A stretch of DNA of 64,000 bases from Paenibacillus phytohabitans (lineage in GTDB: Bacteria > Bacillota > Bacilli > Paenibacillales > Paenibacillaceae): assembly GCF_013141775.1 (NCBI RefSeq), contig NZ_WHOB01000018.1, forward strand, positions 1 through 64,000, read 5' to 3'. Position 1 is the first letter of the stretch. Each line of letters opens with the position of its first letter. Under the pieces are notes generated by a model that saw only the letters and a list, made by a program, of their open reading frames with translations, had not been told where the DNA came from and did no database searches. Shown here one piece after another: positions 58,727-64,000 of the stretch. A program made the position numbers and the translations under genes.

Positions 58727-59708
58727 CGGAATACAAATGAAGCGCGAATCCAAATCTTTTACCGATGCCCTCTATGCCGTCCTCACTGCCGCCGGGTTAT
58801 TCCATGGACCCACATTCATGCTCTCCGGGCTCAGCGGTATGGCCTTCAAATTCTCTGTGCATGAGAAGCTCTTCCCCTTCTCCGTTACTGCTTATGGACA
58901 GTGGGGCAAAGAGCATGGACCGGCCATCGATAATCTCGGCATCCTTACCGGACATAGCGGAGGCAGAACAAGACATGATTCGTTCGCCGTATATCAGCAG
59001 GCCGCCATTGAAGATGTGAAGCATAGTCTGGACCGCGGACTCGCCTGTGTCTATTGGATACCGGAGTTCGGCGTTATTCACGGCTATGATGAGGACGACC
59101 GGGTGTTCTATGTGCAGGATGGATCGTCCACCGGGACCCGTTATGTGCTCTATGATAATTTCGGCCTCAACATTACCCCGTTCTGGTATTGCCAGTATAT
59201 CGGAGATAAGGTGGATATTCCGCTGCGTGACGCAGTACTGGAATCACTGAGGCTCGCCCTTGAGGATTGGGAGACTCCGTACAAAACACTGCCCGATCAG
59301 AGTATTGCATCAGGCAGACTGGCTTACAGCTTCCTGATCCGGGCTCTTCAGCAGGGAGAGTTCGACAGCAGCGGGGCCGTCTATATTCTCGAATCTTACC
59401 TGACGGCGCGCTCAGAGATCACGAGTTATCTGCAGGAGGTTGAGTCCGTATTGCCGGGCCTGAATGAGGTACACAGTATTTATGCTGAGCTGGAAGAGAT
59501 GGTGCGCGGGCAGTTGAAGGTTGCACTTCCGTTGACTAACAGCAGCCGGGCGCTGGTACACCAGCAGCTTCCCTCACTCTGTACCACCCTGCAGCAGGCG
59601 CTTGAGCTGGAGGAACGCGCTATGCAGCAGCTTAGAATTATCTCCGGGCGGTATCCGGACCGGAAACGTTCAATTATTCCAAGATGGGGGGCGCATACGG
59701 CCAGATGA
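58716..59708 (+). CDS. BtrH-like protein, first of a tandem pair
   Basis: A 330-residue protein. The first ~150 residues (FHGPTFMLSGLSGMAFKFSV, LACVYWIPEFGVIHGYDEDD, RYVLYDNFG) resemble the BtrH N-terminal/papain-like domain found in peptide- and aminoglycoside-tailoring acyltransferases, but no catalytic-type Cys stands at the usual place. The C-terminal half is helical. GTG at 58716 is chosen for AGGAG at 7 nt and gives an 11-bp overlap with the WYL gene. It is clearly paralogous to the next gene. Function unknown; possibly a metabolite-binding pseudo-enzyme. Confidence 0.78.
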   Translation: MIINGIQMKRESKSFTDALYAVLTAAGLFHGPTFMLSGLSGMAFKFSVHEKLFPFSVTAYGQWGKEHGPAIDNLGILTGHSGGRTRHDSFAVYQQAAIEDVKHSLDRGLACVYWIPEFGVIHGYDEDDRVFYVQDGSSTGTRYVLYDNFGLNITPFWYCQYIGDKVDIPLRDAVLESLRLALEDWETPYKTLPDQSIASGRLAYSFLIRALQQGEFDSSGAVYILESYLTARSEITSYLQEVESVLPGLNEVHSIYAELEEMVRGQLKVALPLTNSSRALVHQQLPSLCTTLQQALELEERAMQQLRIISGRYPDRKRSIIPRWGAHTAR

Positions 59709-60691
59709 TGAACAGAACAGAATTGGATTCAGTACCGGCGGCCGTGCATCCTCCGCAATTGTCTCATTCTTATGTAGATGCCATGTACCAGGTTCTGTCG
59801 GCTAACGGCTGGTTCACAATGCCCAAATATATGTTATCCGGAATGACTGCCTCCTGCTTCCGTCTGTCCTTGCATAGACAGCTTCACCGTGACTCACCAA
59901 TGGCTTATAACTGGATGGCTGAGCACACGGTGGCAGCAGATTTAATCGGCATTGTCTCTGCACAAGCGGCAGGGTTTCATTTCACCCCTACGTTTCCGCT
60001 CTATCAGAAGCAGGCTATCCTGGCAATCCGCAAATCGCTTAAGCAAGGCACAGGCGTCATCTGCTGGAAAGATCAGTTTGTGGTGATAACCCGCTCCGAT
60101 GATCAGAAGCAGGTATTCTGCTACAACGAAATATCTTCAAGAGCAGAACTGGAGCTGCCTTATGATCAGCTGGGAAGAAATGTAGGCCCTTATTGGCACT
60201 GTCAGATCTTCGAAGGACAGATCCAGAAGGACATACGGCAGGTGATTAGAGAATCCTTCATCCAGGCTGTATACAAGGCAGAGGTACATGATCCGATGCT
60301 GCCGGAATCGCAGTATGCCTGCGGTCTGCAGGCTTATGATGCCATGCTGGACGCCTTGTCGCGCAGCACATATGATGCTGCCGGTGCTTATGAAACCTTG
60401 GTGTTCTATGCTGCCAGTAAGAAGGACGCGTCCAGCTACACCAGAGCAGCCTGCGAATATTGGCCTGAGCTCGAGTCTACCGCCAGCCATTATGAGCGTC
60501 TCTCTGCTGTCTATCATGAAATTGCGGCTCTATTAAGCCCGGACGCGTCACACACTCCAGCTCTACGGCAACAAAGGCTGCTTCCTCTCATCCGCGAGGC
60601 TAAGCATACCGAGACCGAAGCGATCCAGTCCATCCGCCTGCTGCTGCGCGAGCCGATCGAGAACCGCTTCCATGATGTGGGGCTGCGCTGA
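59705..60691 (+). CDS. BtrH-like protein, second of a tandem pair
   Basis: A 328-residue paralogue of the preceding protein with the same layout: SYVDAMYQVLSANGWFTMPK, YMLSGMTASCFRLSLH, QGTGVICWKDQFVVITRSDD, VGPYWHCQIF, then a helical C-terminal half. A Cys (in TASCF) sits where its neighbour has Met. The ATG overlaps the preceding stop (ATGA at 59705-59708), so translation is coupled. The copies are diverged, suggesting an old duplication and a heteromeric or two-step role. Third gene of the WYL operon. Confidence 0.78.
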   Translation: MMNRTELDSVPAAVHPPQLSHSYVDAMYQVLSANGWFTMPKYMLSGMTASCFRLSLHRQLHRDSPMAYNWMAEHTVAADLIGIVSAQAAGFHFTPTFPLYQKQAILAIRKSLKQGTGVICWKDQFVVITRSDDQKQVFCYNEISSRAELELPYDQLGRNVGPYWHCQIFEGQIQKDIRQVIRESFIQAVYKAEVHDPMLPESQYACGLQAYDAMLDALSRSTYDAAGAYETLVFYAASKKDASSYTRAACEYWPELESTASHYERLSAVYHEIAALLSPDASHTPALRQQRLLPLIREAKHTETEAIQSIRLLLREPIENRFHDVGLR

Positions 60692-60706
60692 TTCTAGCCA
60701 TTCCGG

Positions 60707-62518
60707 TTAGAACATTAAGCCTTCCGCGTACTTCTCCCCTTCCAGCAGATCATACTCGATCAGGCGATAGTCATTGAGCAGCTCCTGCTGCCCGGGTGTC
60801 AATTCACTCAGGATTCCGCTGCTGCCGGACCCGACCAGCACATTCTTGCTAAGACCGGGGATTTCTTCCTGCACCTGCTTCAGCAGCTTGTAATAAGCAG
60901 GCAGCGGCTGGCCGGATAGTCTAAAGACGGTCGGGCCAAGGAAAGCCGGGCTAAGTGTCCCCAGCGTCTCATTCCCGATCTCATAGTTAGCCAGAATCAG
61001 CAGCTGTGTCTCGTGCTTCAGCCTAGGCTCCTGATCCCAGCCAGCCTCTGTATAGATCCCGGCGGTCAGCGCCGGCAGATGGTCACCCCAGAATACAGCA
61101 ATGGTCGGACGTTCAATCGTCAGCAGCTCCTGCTGCAGATAAGCCAGTGCCTCATCAGTCAGCTTAGTATCCTGCACATAGGTTTCCAGCTCGTCCTTCT
61201 GCGCCGGCTGTCCGCCTTCTACGGTAATCGTGTTCGGTCCGTTCACCCCTTTGGTAAAGGGGAAATGATTCTGCATCGTCACCAGATGTAGGAAGGCCGG
61301 CCCGGGCGCCGACTTAAGCTCGCGGACAGCCTCCTGTACAGCAGCCTTGTCGGAGATAAATCCATCCGGGGTGAGGCGGTTAGCATCCGGCATATCCTTT
61401 TCACTGATGAAGCTGTCAAAACCCAGTACCGGATAGACACGGTTGCGGTTATAGAAGGTCTCATCGAACGGATGCAGCGCCAGTGCCTGATAGCCCCGCG
61501 ATTTCAGAATACTGACGATCGACGGCAGTGAGGACATTTTGACAATGCGCTGTTGATAGGGAATGGTTCCGTCTCCAAGGAAATACATCGACAGCCCGGT
61601 CAGGGCCTCGAATTCAACATTGGCCGTATTGCCGCCGAATTCCGGTGACAGCAAATAACCAGACGGAGTCTCCCCCGCCGCCGCATGAATGAATTTCAGC
61701 GGATCTTCGCTTAAGGTATACCCAGGCAGACGCGTAGGATCAAAGAAAGCTTCGTCCATCATAAACAGAATATTCGGCTGTTCCTCAGGACTCGCTGCCG
61801 CCGGTTCATCCGGCAATGCCGAATACTTGGCTGCCACCGCTTCAACCGCTTCACGGCTGTACCCTTCGGGCTTCTCCAGCAGGCTCTGGCGCAAATTCCC
61901 GGCAAAAGCAAATATGAATCCGTTTTGTGTGTAGTTCACCTTCTGGTTCCAGAAGATGTTCTGGTAGTTCATAGCCGTAACAACAGACGAATGGCCCGAG
62001 ACAAGCACAAGAAAACCTGCGCTCAGCGCGACAGAGATCCCGCCCAGACTTAAGCGTAAAGGCAGCCTGATTCTGTTCCTGGGCAGCTTGCGGATCATGT
62101 ACGCCAGACCAACAGCCACTAATATTGCGGCTATTACCGCCTGTGGTGAGATCATACCTTTGGTAATCTTGCTCATTTCACCGGCATTCTTGACCAGCAT
62201 GAGATCCCATGGAAAAAGCGGCTCTCCTCTCGTGACAAGCTTCTGATAATCAGCCACACCCAGCAGCAGACATAGTACACTGACAACCGCTGGCCCCGCA
62301 TATGTATTAGGCAATATCACTGAACTTAAGAGCAGGATGAAGAAAATGAATAGGCTTCCTGCACCATACAGCCATGGGTACCTGCCGATCCACTGCAGAG
62401 CACCCGTCAAATTCATACTAAAGGAAGCCGCCTGCAGGAAATAATTCAGCACAAATCCCCCGGCCAGCAGGACTAACAGCAAATAAGACAAACGTTTGAA
62501 TGGCAATAACCGCGACAA
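60707..62518 (-). CDS. LTA-synthase-family sulfatase-fold membrane enzyme
   Basis: A 603-residue protein with five N-terminal helices (about residues 10-190) and an extracellular sulfatase-fold domain. Metal-site and nucleophile elements: LFMMDEAFFDPTRLPG, LSPEFGGNTANVEFEALTGL with the catalytic Thr, MQNHFPFTKG, and AVFWGDHLPAL. It is the group that polymerises or attaches glycerol phosphate (LtaS/YfnI/OpgB-like) to lipids or wall polymers. TTG start behind TTAGGAG. It converges on the BtrH-like operon. Confidence 0.92.
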   Translation of the reverse strand: MSRLLPFKRLSYLLLVLLAGGFVLNYFLQAASFSMNLTGALQWIGRYPWLYGAGSLFIFFILLLSSVILPNTYAGPAVVSVLCLLLGVADYQKLVTRGEPLFPWDLMLVKNAGEMSKITKGMISPQAVIAAILVAVGLAYMIRKLPRNRIRLPLRLSLGGISVALSAGFLVLVSGHSSVVTAMNYQNIFWNQKVNYTQNGFIFAFAGNLRQSLLEKPEGYSREAVEAVAAKYSALPDEPAAASPEEQPNILFMMDEAFFDPTRLPGYTLSEDPLKFIHAAAGETPSGYLLSPEFGGNTANVEFEALTGLSMYFLGDGTIPYQQRIVKMSSLPSIVSILKSRGYQALALHPFDETFYNRNRVYPVLGFDSFISEKDMPDANRLTPDGFISDKAAVQEAVRELKSAPGPAFLHLVTMQNHFPFTKGVNGPNTITVEGGQPAQKDELETYVQDTKLTDEALAYLQQELLTIERPTIAVFWGDHLPALTAGIYTEAGWDQEPRLKHETQLLILANYEIGNETLGTLSPAFLGPTVFRLSGQPLPAYYKLLKQVQEEIPGLSKNVLVGSGSSGILSELTPGQQELLNDYRLIEYDLLEGEKYAEGLMF

Positions 62519-62682
62519 ATGGATTCACTCCTAACTGGATTAAAGGAGTAGTATACGCCTTTAAGCTTAAAGCCGCCTTAAAATTCAGTATCCAAAAGAA
62601 GTACATCTTCGTATTATGCACCTTACAGCCTCTTCCATAATCCCCTGATACGAGTTTATCAGCATGGTATTTCACGCAAAAA

Positions 62683-62705
62683 AGAGCAGCGGACTTCGCT
62701 GCTCT
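62683..62705 (-). terminator. Terminator of the aldose-epimerase transcript
   Basis: AGAGCAGCG/CGCTGCTCT stem with a five-base loop followed on the minus strand by TTTTTTG. It lies 237 bp past the epimerase stop, so the 3' untranslated region would include repeat copy B. Confidence 0.85.
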
Positions 62706-62811
62706 TCATTCTGCTATCTCTACAACTATATAAACTGAAAAAAAGAATAAACAATAAGCAAAAGGACCGGAGGGGAAATTTGGAACTGTAGGAGCGGTAG
62801 CGTCCGCCTTT

Positions 62812-62909
62812 GTCACCGGAATTCAACCGCGGGCAGCGGTATATATCAAGAAATTTGGGGACAACAGCGGCCGGAAGTCCAAATCTTCACCGCAGTGACG
62901 CCGAAGCTT
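62812..62909 (-). repeat. Dispersed intergenic repeat, copy B (~98 bp)
   Basis: Reverse-complement match to 8382-8477; 62858-62884 is identical over 27 bp. This copy has a clean small stem (ACCGC/GCGGT) where copy A keeps only the outer bases. It lies in the 423-bp gap between the LTA-synthase-like and epimerase genes, just past the epimerase stop. Apart from this and the terminator the gap holds only the AT-rich upstream region of 62519. Confidence 0.75.
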
Positions 62910-62941
62910 TATGTTAACCTCTGAAATTCAGTTTATCCCCC

Positions 62942-63931
62942 CTACTTCACATACAGGCGGCTAGTCTCCTCCCAATACTCTCCCGGCTCCAGACCAAACA
63001 ATCCGATGTCATCGGCAGGAAGATCTACCTTCGGTGCATTAACCAGGTTGATCTGCGGCTCCGGACAGAAGAATCCTTCAGTAGCTCCATTGTTCCAGAT
63101 CATCCACTGCTTATAAGAGGTTCCCACATCATACACCAGCGTAACGCCAGCTTTGCTGTCGGTAAGCTCCATGCGGTTGCGGCCGTTCTGGGCTACAGCG
63201 GTATAGTGGTTGTCCATTGGCGCATAGAACGGATACAAGCCCTCATCACGCAGTGCCACTTCATCCGCAGTCAGCTCCTGGAATTTGCCGGTCGGCAGCA
63301 TCCGGTCGCTAAGCTCCCAGCGCTCGCCGATAGTCAGCTTCACGCGGTAATCCTGCGGCGTACTGCCGGGTGCGAACGGTGCATTAATGGCAGTATGGAA
63401 CGCCAGCAGACAAGGCATCAGCTCTGCACCGTCATTATGGACCAGCAACTGCTGGGACAAGCCGCCTTCTCCCAGAGTATAGCGCAGCTTGACGGTGTAT
63501 TTGAACGGCAGATATTGATAAGAAGGATGATTCTCATCCACCTTAATCGCTACAGTGACGAAGCTTTCGCTTTTGCCGCTGCCGAATTCTTCGACCTCCC
63601 AGGCCGCTGTATGTAGGAATCCGTGCAAATGGTTGCCAGTCTTGGCTTCATTAACAGGGAAACGGTAGGTTTGTCCATTCCATGGGAACTCTCCATCCTC
63701 ATAACGGTTCGGCGGGAACAGTACAGGGATACCGTGAATCCCGGGGCTTGCCTTGAAGGCTTCCATTTCCTCTGCGCCTGGCTCATGCAGGAAACGGTAA
63801 CCGCTCTCAGTATCACGGAAGCAGATCAGGTTGCCTCCGATGCCCGGCAGAACGGCTGCCTCATAACGTCCGGCCTTGAGCCAGACTGCGGCTTCTCCTT
63901 CATATTGTCCTTCAAATGCAGTAATCGACAT
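62942..63931 (-). CDS. Aldose 1-epimerase family protein
   Basis: A 329-residue galactose-mutarotase-like beta sandwich. Conserved points are GGNLICFRD at the start, IPVLFPPNRYEDGEF, the His in NHLHGFLHTAAWE, and the Glu region GFFCPEPQINLVNAP typical of the catalytic base. It interconverts the anomers of an aldose in the cytoplasm, a supporting step for sugar import. ATG with GGGAG at 12 nt. The likely promoter region (63950-64000) is cut by the window end. Confidence 0.9.
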   Translation of the reverse strand: MSITAFEGQYEGEAAVWLKAGRYEAAVLPGIGGNLICFRDTESGYRFLHEPGAEEMEAFKASPGIHGIPVLFPPNRYEDGEFPWNGQTYRFPVNEAKTGNHLHGFLHTAAWEVEEFGSGKSESFVTVAIKVDENHPSYQYLPFKYTVKLRYTLGEGGLSQQLLVHNDGAELMPCLLAFHTAINAPFAPGSTPQDYRVKLTIGERWELSDRMLPTGKFQELTADEVALRDEGLYPFYAPMDNHYTAVAQNGRNRMELTDSKAGVTLVYDVGTSYKQWMIWNNGATEGFFCPEPQINLVNAPKVDLPADDIGLFGLEPGEYWEETSRLYVK

Positions 63932-64000
63932 AATAATTATAATCTCCCTTCCATAAGCTCATAATGACTCTCTCATAGATAGAGTACCACATCTGCCGGA

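Overview
This window reads as chromosomal DNA of a Paenibacillus or a close relative (low-GC Gram-positive, moderate GC of roughly 50%). The signs are strong Shine-Dalgarno sequences (AGGAGG and variants) before nearly every gene, frequent TTG and GTG starts, YesM/YesN-type two-component systems, copper-amine-oxidase-like stalk lipoproteins, and protein families shared with Bacillus (HelD, YdgH-like MMPL, YxjG-like, YdaT-like, PrsA-like). No rRNA, tRNA, cas genes, prophage, transposase or conjugation cluster was seen.

Layout. 1-8.2 kb: a six-gene minus-strand sugar locus (lipoprotein binding protein, two CUT1 permeases, sensor kinase, membrane-tethered binding protein, AraC-type response regulator). 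8.4-15 kb: small genes (HNH protein, manganese catalase, a 52-residue microprotein), an aldo/keto reductase, a TPR protein and an ECF sigma/anti-sigma pair. 15-24.8 kb: MarR-MMPL exporter, GNAT, VanZ-like, rpiA, macro-domain protein, transaldolase-like aldolase, MarR-MFS. 25-36.6 kb: HelD, an ArAE/FUSC-type membrane protein, a PAP2 phosphatase, an Hfq-like protein, a lactonase, a stand-alone LytTR protein under a perfect cre site, a PrsA-type foldase, a nitroreductase, a metallophosphoesterase and an HhH protein. 37-38.2 kb: an AT-rich patch with a DUF5984-like gene and a frameshifted membrane gene. 38.3-48.4 kb: phosphotransferase, FlaR-like kinase, YxjG-like methyltransferase, MerR-SRPBCC operon, HxlR/DoxX, BlaI/M56, stalk lipoprotein, TraX family. 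48.5-57.2 kb: a second sugar locus (CUT2 importer plus its own tethered binding protein, kinase and regulator). 57.4-64 kb: zinc-ribbon protein, WYL regulator with two tandem BtrH-like paralogues, LTA-synthase-like enzyme, aldose epimerase.

The two sugar loci share one design: each puts a binding protein held in the membrane by an N-terminal helix next to a histidine kinase and an AraC-type regulator, and beside an ABC importer with its own separate binding lipoprotein. This suggests three-component sugar sensing built twice.

The most unusual DNA is intergenic. A 184-185 bp element occurs twice (11169-11352 and 36768-36952). Each copy has four 21-bp dyads; two face one way and two the other, with spacers of 30/40-41/30 bp whose sequences are unrelated. 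The unit pitch is about five or six helical turns. A second repeat of about 97 bp occurs at 8382-8477 and, inverted, at 62812-62909. Other points of note are an Hfq-like protein lacking the canonical histidine, a terminator hairpin whose 3' arm holds the ribosome binding site of the next gene, a 38-bp perfect palindrome, and a three-dyad operator over the blaI promoter.
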